Shown here piece after piece: positions 1 through 8,633 of a stretch of 64,000 nucleotides of DNA (position 1 is its first letter; every line of letters starts with the position of its first letter). The notes beneath the pieces were generated by a model. It made no database searches and was not told where the DNA came from. It saw nothing but the letters and a program-made list of their open reading frames with translations. The DNA lies in contig NZ_VFMX01000001.1 in the NCBI RefSeq assembly GCF_006715285.1, positions 186,001 to 250,000 of the forward strand. Reading direction: 5' to 3'. The stretch comes from Arthrobacter sp. SLBN-83 (lineage in GTDB: Bacteria; Actinomycetota; Actinomycetes; Actinomycetales; Micrococcaceae). The position numbers were made by a program, and so were the translations under genes.

Positions 1-377
1 ACGAGCCGCGCTACCTGGGCCTGATTCCCCTCGGTTATGCGGATGGCATCCCCAAGGGCATCAGCGGCCGTCCGGTGGTGAGTGTCGGAGGCCGCCGGGT
101 GCCCGTGATCGGCAAGGTGTGCATGGACCAGTTCATGGTGGACCTGGGGCCGGAGCCCGCCGGCATCGAAGTGGGTGATACCGCTGTGTTGTTTGGCGAC
201 CCCGCGTCCGGTGCAGCCAGCGCCGACGACTGGGGAGCGGCCATTGGCAGCCACGGAGACGAGATCATCAACAGGATCGCCCCGCGCCTGCCGCGTTCCT
301 ATGGCGTCGCGGGTGCGGCGCACCAGTGCCCGGACTACCAGGAGCCGGTTCGCGCCGGCATCGGCCATGCCGGCTGA
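1..377 (+). CDS. alr: Alanine racemase, C-terminal part (5' end outside window)
   Basis: PLP enzyme that interconverts L- and D-alanine for peptidoglycan. The reading frame is open from base 3, so the catalytic N-terminal barrel lies upstream of the window. The visible about 125 residues are the C-terminal beta domain. They include the LGYADGIPKG stretch and the KVCMDQFMVDLG motif typical of Alr, then the conserved end around RIAPRLPRSY. The protein continues about 22 residues past that point with a tail not usual in the family. The stop lies 8 bases inside the next gene, so the two genes overlap by 11 bp and may be translationally coupled. Identity is secure; the length of the full protein cannot be judged. 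Confidence 0.93.
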   Translation, partial: EPRYLGLIPLGYADGIPKGISGRPVVSVGGRRVPVIGKVCMDQFMVDLGPEPAGIEVGDTAVLFGDPASGAASADDWGAAIGSHGDEIINRIAPRLPRSYGVAGAAHQCPDYQEPVRAGIGHAG

Positions 378-1974
378 GCCCGCCGCAACCGGGCGGCTGA
401 GCTTTGTCACCCTCCAGCAGTTCCTTGACCAGCTGCCGCCGTTGCTGAAGATGCTCCACGACGGCGACAGCGGCGGCCAGTTGCTGCGGTGGGTGGAGCC
501 CAGCGAGCTGGAGGACCCCACACCTTATCTGCCCGAGGGTGAGTTCCTGCTCACGGCCGGCCTGCCCTTCCTTGGCGAGGGGGGGTCACCTGCCAAGGTG
601 GATGCCTATGTCCGGCGGCTGGTTGGGGCGAAGGTGGCCGCCCTCGGCTTCGGGATCAGGCCCTACTTCGACGCAGTCCCGGACGTGGTGGTGGATGCCT
701 GCCGCAGGCACAACCTCACCTTGTTCGAGGTGCCGGAGTCGCTGCCGTTCGCTGCTATCGGGCTCGAGTTCTCGCAGCTCCTGGAGACTGACAACGCCAG
801 GGTTTTCCGGCAGCTGGCAGAGACCAACCGTCAGCTCATGCGCGCCGTCCTCTCCCCCAAACCCGAGCACGAACTGCTGGCGGCATTGGTCCAGCGCGTA
901 CCCGTGTGGGCGGTCATGGTGGGAGCGGACGGCAGGGTGCGGGCCCGCGGCACCAACGCCGGCGGCAGCACCGCCGTCGAACTTTCCCTGTTGGAGCCGA
1001 TGCTGGAACGGCTGCTGTCCGGCCGAGGCCCCCGGGTGGAAATGGACGGCTTCGACCAGCCGGGCTCGGCGCTGGTGGTGGGGCACCCGCTGCGCAGCAC
1101 CAGGGATGCCAACTTGGGCGCCCTCATCCTTGGTTCCGACGTTCCGCTCACGCCCGCGCAGAACAACGTGGTCCAGTCCGTCGTCGGGCTGCTTGAGCTG
1201 CTGGTAAGGCAGCGCACCAGCGGGTCGCTGGCTCCCAGCCAGCTGGCCACCGCCGTCCTGCTGCACCCCGAAAGCCTCGTCACGGGCGGCACCAAACACC
1301 TGAACGGGCTCAAGGACCTGCTGGCGCAAAGCTTGTCCTCCACGCGCTCCGCGCCCATGCGCGTGGTGCAGGGCATCAAGGTGGAGGCGCCCGACTGGCC
1401 GGCCGGCGACAGTCCCGTGCGGGAACTCCTGCAGTGGCGGCGGATGTTCGATTCCAAGCTGGTGGAGATTACGGACTACGGGTTCGCCGCAGTGACCCGG
1501 CTCAAGGTTGACGATGCCCTGCTTGCGGACGTGGAGAAACTCGGATGGCGCCTGGTGATCGGTGAACCCACCGAGCTCACCGCCCTTCCGGCCGCCTACC
1601 AGCGTGCCACCTCGCTGCGCAGCCAGGTCCAGAGAAGCGGAAACAGCGTCCGCGCCGACGAGGTGTCCTGGTCTGTCACGGGACTGCTGGGCCGCGAGGC
1701 AGGCACCCTGCTGGCCGAAAGGCTGCTGCGGCCGGTCCTGGCGCTGGAACCGGACCGGCGCGATCCGCTGCTGGCCGTCCTCCGCGGGTGGCTCAGCGAA
1801 AACGGCAGCTGGGACGGCTCCGCGAAACTGCTGGGGCTGCACCGGAACAGCGTGCGGCGCCAGATCGGCGTCCTTGGCGACCTGCTGCAGATGGACCTGA
1901 ACCAGGCGCAAGTTCGGGCTGAGCTGTGGATTGCGCTGCAGTACGCGGACGGCTTGAACGCCGGCGCTGATTGA
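367..1974 (+). CDS. PucR family transcriptional regulator
   Basis: Predicted cytoplasmic regulator of 535 aa. Residues about 10-130 resemble the PucR N-terminal ligand-sensing domain (purine catabolism regulator type). The last about 60 residues are the PucR-type helix-turn-helix, with the characteristic stretch GSAKLLGLHRNSVRRQIG. I chose the ATG at 367 because the protein is homologous to PucR from there; an upstream in-frame extension to 175 lies wholly inside alr in another frame. No good ribosome-binding site precedes 367, which fits coupling to alr. The gene faces the nitrilase-family amidase end to end with a 10-bp gap. PucR proteins commonly activate nitrogen-compound catabolic genes, so control of that amidase is possible but only an inference. 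Confidence 0.85.
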   Translation: MPAEPAATGRLSFVTLQQFLDQLPPLLKMLHDGDSGGQLLRWVEPSELEDPTPYLPEGEFLLTAGLPFLGEGGSPAKVDAYVRRLVGAKVAALGFGIRPYFDAVPDVVVDACRRHNLTLFEVPESLPFAAIGLEFSQLLETDNARVFRQLAETNRQLMRAVLSPKPEHELLAALVQRVPVWAVMVGADGRVRARGTNAGGSTAVELSLLEPMLERLLSGRGPRVEMDGFDQPGSALVVGHPLRSTRDANLGALILGSDVPLTPAQNNVVQSVVGLLELLVRQRTSGSLAPSQLATAVLLHPESLVTGGTKHLNGLKDLLAQSLSSTRSAPMRVVQGIKVEAPDWPAGDSPVRELLQWRRMFDSKLVEITDYGFAAVTRLKVDDALLADVEKLGWRLVIGEPTELTALPAAYQRATSLRSQVQRSGNSVRADEVSWSVTGLLGREAGTLLAERLLRPVLALEPDRRDPLLAVLRGWLSENGSWDGSAKLLGLHRNSVRRQIGVLGDLLQMDLNQAQVRAELWIALQYADGLNAGAD

Positions 1975-1984
1975 CGGCCCAGGC

Positions 1985-2833
1985 TCAGCCGGCGGTATCG
2001 GTGTCCCCGGCCAGGCGCCCCTCCCACTCCCGGTAGAGCTCAGGCCGGCGCTCGCGCAGGTACGGCACTTCTTCCCGCGCTTCGTGCACGGCCTTGGTTC
2101 CAACCTGGGCGAACAGCAGTTCCGGACCGTCGCCCCCGGCGGCGAGGAGTGCGCCGTCCGGGCCGGCCACCACGCTTCCGCCCCCGAACGTGTACGCGTC
2201 CTCGATTCCGCAGTGGTTGGCATAGGCCACGTTCAGCTGGCTTTCAAGCGCCCGGGCACGGATCAGCACCTGCGGCACAGCGTCGAAGCCGGCGGACAAG
2301 GCGGTAGGCACCAGGAGCAGTTCGGCGCCCCGGGCGGCTGCCGCCCTGGCGGCCTCGGGGAATTCAATGTCGTAGCAGATCAGCAGGGCGGTGCGCAGGC
2401 CCTTGAAGGTGACGACGGCGGGAGGTTCAGCGGCTGCCACGAAGGCCTTGCGTTCCTCGCCGCCAAAAAGGTGCACCTTGGCGTAAGTCAGGAGCTCGGT
2501 GCCGGCGGCGTCCACCAGCGACGCCGAAATGTGCCAGTCGCGGCCCTGGGCGGAAGCACCGCTTTCGCTTCCTGCAGCTGAGGGCAGGCTGTAGACGAGC
2601 GCAATTCTGTTCCGCCGGGCGATGGCTGCCAGCTGGGCACGGATGGCGGGAAGGGTTGCCGGGTCCAGTTCGGACCGCAGCCTGAGCGGGGCGTAGCCGA
2701 CCGGAAACAACTCCGGCGTGAGCAGCAGGTCCGCACCCGCTTTGGCGGCCCGGTGCGCGGCATCATCCAGCGTCCGAAGATTGGCCTCGACGTCCAGGAC
2801 CGCGGCATTGGCCTGCAGGACGGACAGCAGCAT
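1985..2833 (-). CDS. Carbon-nitrogen hydrolase (nitrilase superfamily amidase)
   Basis: 282-aa cytoplasmic hydrolase. The Glu-Lys-Cys triad of the nitrilase superfamily is visible: E41 in TPELFP, K119 in YAKVHLF and C153 in LLICYDIEFPE. The length is that of single-domain omega-amidase or N-carbamoylputrescine-amidase-like members, which hydrolyse amides rather than nitriles. The exact substrate cannot be read from sequence. The start at 2833 is the ATG where family homology begins; the longer upstream frame has no conserved sequence. It converges on the PucR regulator gene with a 10-bp gap, so a link to nitrogen scavenging is plausible. Confidence 0.85.
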   Translation of the reverse strand: MLLSVLQANAAVLDVEANLRTLDDAAHRAAKAGADLLLTPELFPVGYAPLRLRSELDPATLPAIRAQLAAIARRNRIALVYSLPSAAGSESGASAQGRDWHISASLVDAAGTELLTYAKVHLFGGEERKAFVAAAEPPAVVTFKGLRTALLICYDIEFPEAARAAAARGAELLLVPTALSAGFDAVPQVLIRARALESQLNVAYANHCGIEDAYTFGGGSVVAGPDGALLAAGGDGPELLFAQVGTKAVHEAREEVPYLRERRPELYREWEGRLAGDTDTAG

Positions 2834-3024
2834 CGTTACCACCTTCTGTATGCCTCTCCACACGGGATGGCTGCGCTTTAGTGTTCTCGCCTTCCAGCCT
2901 AGCCAGCCCTGAGCGGAGTGCGCCGGGTCGATTGGACCCGTCCGGTTGACGTCCGGGACAGAATGCACGGGCCAGTGCAAGCAGGCTTGTCCAGGTGGTT
3001 GCCTAGACGCCGGCGCGCGGCTAT

Positions 3025-3049
3025 GCGTTAACTTCTTGACTACAAGAGC
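3025..3049 (+). promoter_or_regulatory. Promoter/operator element A upstream of the ROK regulator
   Basis: A 25-bp element, GCGTTAAC then TTCTTGACTACAAGAGC, matches 20 of 25 positions without gaps to the element at 4286-4310 before mmsA. It contains a -35-like TTGACT (3036-3041). A weak -10 (CAATGT, 3060-3065) would place transcription at about the ATG at 3073, giving a leaderless mRNA; no ribosome-binding site is seen there. Inference: autoregulatory binding site of the ROK repressor. Confidence 0.5.
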
Positions 3050-3072
3050 AGCAATAGGGCAATGTTCTTAGC

Positions 3073-4263
3073 ATGTCCGCACCCCCGCGCTCAACGAAGA
3101 GCAAGCCCAAGAATCCCGGGTCCCAGTCCGCGCTGCGGCAGCTGAACCAGCAGCGGATCATCGAGACCTTGATGGGCGGCCCCTCCACGCAGGCGGAGCT
3201 CGCCCGGCAAACGGGGCTGTCCACCGCCACCGTCTCGAACATCGTCAAAATCATGCTCGACTCCGGCCTGGCATCCACCGAACCGATCACCAGCTCGGGC
3301 CGGCGGGCGCTGAACGTGCGGCTCAACAGCAACGGCGCCGTGGCCGTCGGCATCGACTTTGGCCGCCGCCACCTAAGGGTGGTACTGGCCTCCCTCAGCT
3401 ACCACGTCATTGCCGAGGAATCGGTGATGCTCCCCCTGGGCCATCAGGCGGATGACGGCATCCAGGCCGCGGTGGCCCTGCTGGAGAAACTGCTGCGCGA
3501 AAGCGGCGTGGACCGGTCCTCCGTTGTGGGTGCCGGCGTCGGGATTCCCGGTCCTATCGACCGGCGGACCGGGACGGTGGCGCAGGGGGCCATCCTTCCG
3601 GAATGGGTGGGTATCAACATCCTCCAGCATCTTGAGGAAACCTTGAGAATCCCCGTGTTTGTTGACAACGACGCCAACCTGGGCGCGTGGTCGGAGGTGA
3701 CCTGGGGGCAGCATTCCGGGGTCAGCAACCTGCTGTTCCTGAAGATCGGATCCGGCATCGGCGCCGGCCTGATCCTCAACGGCGCGCCCTATTACGGCAA
3801 CGTGGGAATCACCGGCGAAATCGGCCATGCCACTATCCATGAGCAGGGCCTGGTGTGCCGCTGCGGCAACCGCGGCTGCCTGGAAACCATCGCTTCCACC
3901 ACCACCATGATCGAACTCCTCAGCCGCGGCGACGACCCTCCACTGACTCCCGCGGACATTGTCCGCAAAGCCCTGAACCGGGACTCCGCCACCCTCCGCG
4001 TGGTGGACGATGCGGGCCTTGCAGTGGGCCGGGCGCTGGGCAACGTGGCCAACCTGATCAATCCCGAGGTTATTGTGGTCGGCGGCCCTCTGGCCGGGCT
4101 GGGGGACCTCCTGCTGGACCCCATCCGGAGGGGCCTGATCCGGCATGCGGTGCCCGTGATCGGCGAAACCACCACCCTCACCATGTCCTCGCTGGGGGAC
4201 CGCGCGGAGGCCCTGGGGGCAGCAGCTTTGGTCTTCCAACATGCGGGAATCCGGAAGTCCTAG
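3073..4263 (+). CDS. ROK family sugar-responsive transcriptional repressor
   Basis: 396 aa. The N-terminal winged helix-turn-helix spans about residues 20-75 (QAELARQTGLSTATVSNIVK). It is followed by the ROK sugar-kinase-like fold: DFGRRHLRV (phosphate-1-like), VFVDNDANLGAWSE, and the zinc-binding CRCGNRGCLE signature near residue 260. XylR/NagC-type proteins of this build repress sugar uptake genes and are released by the sugar. The gene lies immediately upstream of an mmsA-mmsB-chvE importer on the same strand, and the two units share a 25-bp promoter element, which strongly suggests this is the local regulator. Upstream of the ATG there is no clear Shine-Dalgarno sequence, so the mRNA may be leaderless. 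The effector sugar is unknown. Confidence 0.9.
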   Translation: MSAPPRSTKSKPKNPGSQSALRQLNQQRIIETLMGGPSTQAELARQTGLSTATVSNIVKIMLDSGLASTEPITSSGRRALNVRLNSNGAVAVGIDFGRRHLRVVLASLSYHVIAEESVMLPLGHQADDGIQAAVALLEKLLRESGVDRSSVVGAGVGIPGPIDRRTGTVAQGAILPEWVGINILQHLEETLRIPVFVDNDANLGAWSEVTWGQHSGVSNLLFLKIGSGIGAGLILNGAPYYGNVGITGEIGHATIHEQGLVCRCGNRGCLETIASTTTMIELLSRGDDPPLTPADIVRKALNRDSATLRVVDDAGLAVGRALGNVANLINPEVIVVGGPLAGLGDLLLDPIRRGLIRHAVPVIGETTTLTMSSLGDRAEALGAAALVFQHAGIRKS

Positions 4264-4285
4264 ACCGTTTCGTTATCCGGCAATT

Positions 4286-4310
4286 GCGTTAAAGACTTGA
4301 CGACAATAGC
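4286..4310 (+). promoter_or_regulatory. Promoter/operator element B upstream of mmsA
   Basis: GCGTTAAAGACTTGAC then GACAATAGC: 20 of 25 bases identical to the element at 3025-3049, including a -35-like TTGACG (4297-4302). It lies 85 bp before the mmsA start and just after the ROK stop codon, so the transporter operon has its own promoter, probably under the ROK protein. Direct evidence is the shared sequence only. Confidence 0.5.
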
Positions 4311-4394
4311 TGTGATCCAGTTTACTTTTGGTTCAGACGGCCCTGCGCTTTGCCGGCCGGACAAAGAAGTCATTGCATTGGAGGGTTAGGGCTC

Positions 4395-5954
4395 ATGACG
4401 TCCCAGACCACGCACACGGACCCGGTCATCCTTGAGATGCGGTCCATCACCAAGGAATTCCCCGGCGTTAAAGCCTTGTCGAACGTGAACCTCAGCGTAA
4501 AAGCCGGCGAGGTCCACGCCATCTGCGGCGAAAACGGGGCCGGCAAGTCCACCCTCATGAAGGTCCTTTCCGGTGTGTACCCCTACGGGAGCTACGACGG
4601 GGACATCGTCTACCAGGGGCAGGTCCAGCAGTTCCGGGATATCCGCGCCAGCGAGCACGCCGGCATCGTGATCATCCACCAGGAACTGGCGCTGATCCCC
4701 GAGCTGTCCATCATGGAAAACATCTTCCTGGGCAACGAACCCACCAAGCGGGGCGTCATCAACTGGGCCGAGGCCCGCCTGCGGTCCCTGGACCTCCTGG
4801 CGCGCGTCGGCCTGCGGGAAGACCCGGACACCCCCATCAAGGAAATCGGCGTCGGCAAGCAGCAGCTGGTGGAAATTGCCAAGGCGTTGAACAAGTCCGT
4901 GAAGATCCTCATCCTGGACGAGCCCACGGCCGCGCTGAACGAATCCGATTCGCAGCACCTGCTGGACCTCATCCTCGGGCTCAAGGCCAAAGGCATCACC
5001 TCGATCATCATTTCGCACAAGCTCAACGAAATTGAGCAGATCGCCGATTCCATCACCATCATTCGTGACGGCAAGTCGATCGAGACGCTGGATGTGAAGA
5101 AGGACGGCGTAGACGAGGACCGCATCATCAAGGGCATGGTGGGCCGCACCCTGGAATCCCGCTTCCCGGACCACACCCCCAAGATCGGGGAAGTCTTCTT
5201 CGAGGTCAAGAACTGGACCGTGGGCCACCCTGCCGTCCAGGACCGGCTGGTCTGCAAGAACTCCAGCTTCTACGTGCGCCGCGGGGAGATCGTGGGCTTC
5301 GCAGGGCTCATGGGCGCCGGCCGCACCGAGCTGGCCCGTTCCGTCTTCGGCCGCTCCTACGGACGCTTCATCGACGGCCACATCTATAAGGACGGCAAGG
5401 AGATCGTCCTCAAGAACGTCCGCCAGGCCATCGATGCCGGACTGGGATACGTCACCGAGGACCGCAAGTCGCTGGGCCTGAACCTCCTTGATGACATCAA
5501 GACCACCACCGTGTCAGCCGCCCTGAAGAAGATCAGCCACAACTCGGTGGTGGACCCCAACCAGGAATTCACCGTGGCCGAGCAGTACCGCAAGTCGCTG
5601 CGCACCAAGACGCCGTCCGTCGAGGAGGGCGTGGCCAAGCTGTCCGGCGGCAACCAGCAGAAGGTGGTCCTGGCCAAGTGGATGTTCACCGACCCGGACC
5701 TGCTGATCCTCGACGAACCGACCCGCGGCATTGACGTCGGAGCCAAGTATGAGATCTACGGAATCATCCAGCAGCTGGCCAACCAGGGCAAGGGAGTCAT
5801 CGTGATCTCCTCCGAACTGCCCGAACTCCTGGGCTTGTCCGACCGCATCTACACCATCTTCGAAGGCGCCATCACCGGTGTCCTGACCAAAGAAGAGGCC
5901 AGCCAGGAAAGCCTGATGAAGCTGATGACCTCCGCCACCCGAAAAGCCGCCTGA
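4395..5954 (+). CDS. mmsA: Multiple-monosaccharide ABC transporter, ATP-binding subunit
   Basis: 519-aa cytoplasmic ATPase with two fused ABC domains, as in MmsA/GguA/XylG/AraG. The first has Walker [10 protein letters not shown] (about residue 47) and a Walker B ending [12 protein letters not shown]; its signature region ([15 protein letters not shown]) is degenerate, as usual in this family. The second has the intact signature [14 protein letters not shown] and Walker [15 protein letters not shown], while its Walker A is replaced by [10 protein letters not shown], again typical. The start at 4395 has a GGAGG ribosome-binding site at 4380-4384. It is first in the operon with mmsB (44-bp gap) and chvE, and energises uptake of aldoses such as xylose, arabinose or galactose in characterised relatives. 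Confidence 0.93.
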   Translation: MTSQTTHTDPVILEMRSITKEFPGVKALSNVNLSVKAGEVHAICGENGAGKSTLMKVLSGVYPYGSYDGDIVYQGQVQQFRDIRASEHAGIVIIHQELALIPELSIMENIFLGNEPTKRGVINWAEARLRSLDLLARVGLREDPDTPIKEIGVGKQQLVEIAKALNKSVKILILDEPTAALNESDSQHLLDLILGLKAKGITSIIISHKLNEIEQIADSITIIRDGKSIETLDVKKDGVDEDRIIKGMVGRTLESRFPDHTPKIGEVFFEVKNWTVGHPAVQDRLVCKNSSFYVRRGEIVGFAGLMGAGRTELARSVFGRSYGRFIDGHIYKDGKEIVLKNVRQAIDAGLGYVTEDRKSLGLNLLDDIKTTTVSAALKKISHNSVVDPNQEFTVAEQYRKSLRTKTPSVEEGVAKLSGGNQQKVVLAKWMFTDPDLLILDEPTRGIDVGAKYEIYGIIQQLANQGKGVIVISSELPELLGLSDRIYTIFEGAITGVLTKEEASQESLMKLMTSATRKAA

Positions 5955-5998
5955 CCCTCTGGCCCATCCAGAACCTTCCGGACACAAGGACTGACACC

Positions 5999-7282
5999 AT
6001 GAACGCCCTCAAAAAGCTGTTTGGCGGAAACACCCGCCAATTCGGCATGATCTTCGCCCTCGTGGCCCTGATCATCTTCTTCCAGTTCGCCACCGAAGGC
6101 CGGACCCTGACCCCCGGCAACGTCATCAACCTCTTCAACGGCAACTCCTACATCCTGATCCTGGCCATCGGCATGGTCCTGGTGATCATCGCAGGCCACA
6201 TCGACCTCTCCGTTGGTTCGGTCGCGGCATTCGTCGGGGTCACTGTTGCCCTGGCCATCCGCGACTGGGGCATCCCCTGGTGGGCCGGCATCCTGTTGGG
6301 CCTGGTCCTCGGCGCCATCATTGGTGCCTGGCAAGGCTGGTGGACGGCGTATGTCGGCATCCCCGCCTTCATCGTCACCCTGGCCGGCATGCTCCTCTTC
6401 CGCGGCTTCAACCAGTTCGTGGGCAAGTCCAACACCATCCCCGTACCGAATGACTTCCAGTTCATCGGCTCCGGCTACCTGCCCGAGGTGGGACCGAACA
6501 CCGGCTACAACAACCTGACGCTGCTGCTGGGCATCGCCGTCGTGGCCTTCGTCGTGGTGGGCGAGCTGCGCTCCCGGGCCCGCGCCAAGGCGCTGGGCGC
6601 TGAAGTTCCCGAGATGTGGGTGACCGTGCTGAAGCTGGTCCTGGTCTGCGCCGCCATCCTCTACGCCACGTACCTGTTTGCCACCGGCCGGCCCGGCACC
6701 TCCTTCCCGATCCCCGGCCTCATCCTGGCCGTCCTGGTGCTCATCTACGGCTTCATCTCCTCCCGCACCATCCTGGGCCGGCACGTCTACGCAGTCGGTG
6801 GCAACCGCCACGCGGCCGAACTCTCCGGTGTCCAGTCCAAGAAGGTCAACTTCCTGGTCATGATGAACATGTCCATCCTGGCCGGCCTGGCCGGCATGAT
6901 CTTCGTGGGCCGCTCCACCGCCTCGGGCCCGTTCGACGGCGTCGGCTGGGAACTGGACGCCATCGCGGCAGTCTTCATCGGCGGCGCCGCAGTCACCGGC
7001 GGTGTGGGCACCGTGGTCGGCTCCATCATCGGTGGTTTGGTCATGGCAGTGCTCAACAACGGCCTGCAGCTCCTTGGCGTCGGCGCCGACCTCACCCAGA
7101 TCATCAAGGGCCTGGTGCTCCTGATCGCCGTCGCCTTCGACGTCTACAACAAGTCCCAGGGCAAGCGCTCCATCATCGGCATGCTGACCCGGAACATGAA
7201 CCGACCCACTTCCGGGCCCAGCAACCCCATCCAGCCCGACGAAACCACCTCCACCAAGGAAGCGATCGCCAGGGAAGCCTGA
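5999..7282 (+). CDS. mmsB: Multiple-monosaccharide ABC transporter, permease subunit
   Basis: 427-aa inner-membrane permease of the BPD_transp_2 (XylH/GguB/RbsC) type, with about ten hydrophobic segments spread over residues 15-390 and a hydrophilic C-terminal tail. Family landmarks include GHIDLSVGSVAAFVG near residue 65, GIPAFIVTLAGMLLFRG near 120, the EAA-like loop GRHVYAVGGNRHAAELSGV near 265, and GGAAVTGGVGTVVGSIIGG near 330. It sits between the ATPase and the binding protein and presumably forms a homodimeric channel. The ATG at 5999 is preceded by an AAGGAC site. The size, over 400 aa, fits the MmsB subgroup, which is larger than ribose permeases. Confidence 0.93.
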   Translation: MNALKKLFGGNTRQFGMIFALVALIIFFQFATEGRTLTPGNVINLFNGNSYILILAIGMVLVIIAGHIDLSVGSVAAFVGVTVALAIRDWGIPWWAGILLGLVLGAIIGAWQGWWTAYVGIPAFIVTLAGMLLFRGFNQFVGKSNTIPVPNDFQFIGSGYLPEVGPNTGYNNLTLLLGIAVVAFVVVGELRSRARAKALGAEVPEMWVTVLKLVLVCAAILYATYLFATGRPGTSFPIPGLILAVLVLIYGFISSRTILGRHVYAVGGNRHAAELSGVQSKKVNFLVMMNMSILAGLAGMIFVGRSTASGPFDGVGWELDAIAAVFIGGAAVTGGVGTVVGSIIGGLVMAVLNNGLQLLGVGADLTQIIKGLVLLIAVAFDVYNKSQGKRSIIGMLTRNMNRPTSGPSNPIQPDETTSTKEAIAREA

Positions 7283-7331
7283 AGTTTGCAGCCTGAATAC
7301 CGTTCCATCACACAAAGAAAGAGAACCAACA

Positions 7332-8432
7332 ATGCGAATGTTTGGTAAAGCAGGAAAGGCCGCAGCGGTTGCTGCCATCGCAGCACTGGCGCTGACGGGC
7401 TGTGGCCGCAATGACAGCGGCTCATCGGGCGGAGCCAGCGGAGGCGCTGGCGGATTCGACCAGAGCTCATCCATCGGCGTTGCCCTTCCGCAGAAGACCA
7501 GTGAAAACTGGGTCCTGGCCGAGAAGCTGTTCAACGACGGCCTCAACGGCGCGGGGTTCAAGGCTGACGTCCAGTTCGCCAACGGCGGCGTTTCGGAGCA
7601 GCAGAACCAGATCAGCGCCATGGTCACCAAGGGTGCCAAGGTCATCATCGTGGGGGCCATCGACGGCTCCCAGCTGGGCACCCAGCTCAAGCAGGCCAAG
7701 GACGCCGGCGCCACTGTCATCGCCTACGACCGCCTCCTGCTGAACACCGACAACGTGGACTACTACGTGGCCTACGACAACTTCAAGGTCGGTGTGCTCC
7801 AGGGCCAGGCGCTGCTGGACGGAATGAAGGCCAAGAAGCCGAACGGCCCGTACAACATCGAACTGTTTGCCGGTTCCCCTGATGATGCCAACGCCAAGGT
7901 GTTCTTCAACGGCGCCATGAGCGTCCTGAAGCCCAAGATCGACGACGGCACCCTCAAGGTTGTCTCCGGACAGACCAGCTTCGAGCAGGCCGTGACCCAG
8001 GGCTGGAAGGCGGAGAACGCCCAGCGCCGCATGGACACCCTGCTCAGCGGCAGCTACACCAGCGCCAACGTTGACGGCGTCCTGTCCCCCAACGACACCC
8101 TGGCCCGTGCGATCCTGACCTCGGTCAAGGCCGCAGGCAAGCCGATCCCGGTGGTCACCGGCCAGGACTCCGAGGTTGAGTCGGTCAAGTCCATCCTCGC
8201 CGGCGAGCAGTACTCCACCATCAACAAGGACACCCGCAAGCTCGTTGAGCACGCCATCACCATGGTGAAGGACCTGCAGGCCGGCAAGAAGCCTGAGGTC
8301 AACGACGACAAGTCCTACAACAACGGCAACAAGGTGGTTCCCGCCTACCTGCTGGAGCCGGTCATCGTGACCGCCGCCAACGTCAAGACGGCCTACACGG
8401 ACGATCCCGTACTCGGCCCGATCACCAAGTAA
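7332..8432 (+). CDS. chvE: ChvE-type sugar-binding lipoprotein
   Basis: 366-aa extracytoplasmic solute-binding protein. A lipoprotein signal ends in LALTGC (Cys24), followed by a Ser/Gly linker. The mature part matches the ChvE branch of periplasmic sugar-binding proteins: GAKVIIVGAIDGSQL, VIAYDRLLLNTDNVDYYVAYD, NIELFAGSPDDANA, VLSPNDTLA and VTGQDSEVESVKSI, the last being the classic Asp/Asn-rich sugar contact region. It is the third gene of the mmsA-mmsB-chvE unit, 49 bp after mmsB, and ends before a strong hairpin. ChvE proteins bind several aldoses; which one is used here cannot be told. Confidence 0.93.
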   Translation: MRMFGKAGKAAAVAAIAALALTGCGRNDSGSSGGASGGAGGFDQSSSIGVALPQKTSENWVLAEKLFNDGLNGAGFKADVQFANGGVSEQQNQISAMVTKGAKVIIVGAIDGSQLGTQLKQAKDAGATVIAYDRLLLNTDNVDYYVAYDNFKVGVLQGQALLDGMKAKKPNGPYNIELFAGSPDDANAKVFFNGAMSVLKPKIDDGTLKVVSGQTSFEQAVTQGWKAENAQRRMDTLLSGSYTSANVDGVLSPNDTLARAILTSVKAAGKPIPVVTGQDSEVESVKSILAGEQYSTINKDTRKLVEHAITMVKDLQAGKKPEVNDDKSYNNGNKVVPAYLLEPVIVTAANVKTAYTDDPVLGPITK

Positions 8433-8468
8433 CACCTCTGCAGCACCCGCCGGGTAAGACCGGCAACC

Positions 8469-8504
8469 GGAAAGCCCGGTCCCTTCATTGGGGCCGGGCT
8501 TTCC
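8469..8504 (+). terminator. Terminator hairpin after chvE
   Basis: GGAAAGCCCGGTCCC pairs with GGGGCCGGGCTTTCC (15-bp stem with one G-T wobble, short loop). There is no U-run, common for actinobacterial terminators. It closes the sugar-transport operon. Confidence 0.75.
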
Positions 8505-8633
8505 GGCGTCCGGCACAGCAGCAACATCCTTCACAGGACAAACACAGCTTCGGCCGGATACCTGCACAGGATGCCCGGCGAAGGTTGATGCGAAGCCGGC
8601 CCTCCGCGCCGGCCCCTGAGTCGTAGGAGTAAC

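Noticed and set aside
5849..7720. A 623-codon minus-strand frame opposite mmsB and chvE
   Set aside because: Covers two well-supported genes in antisense; composition and lack of motifs show it is a shadow.
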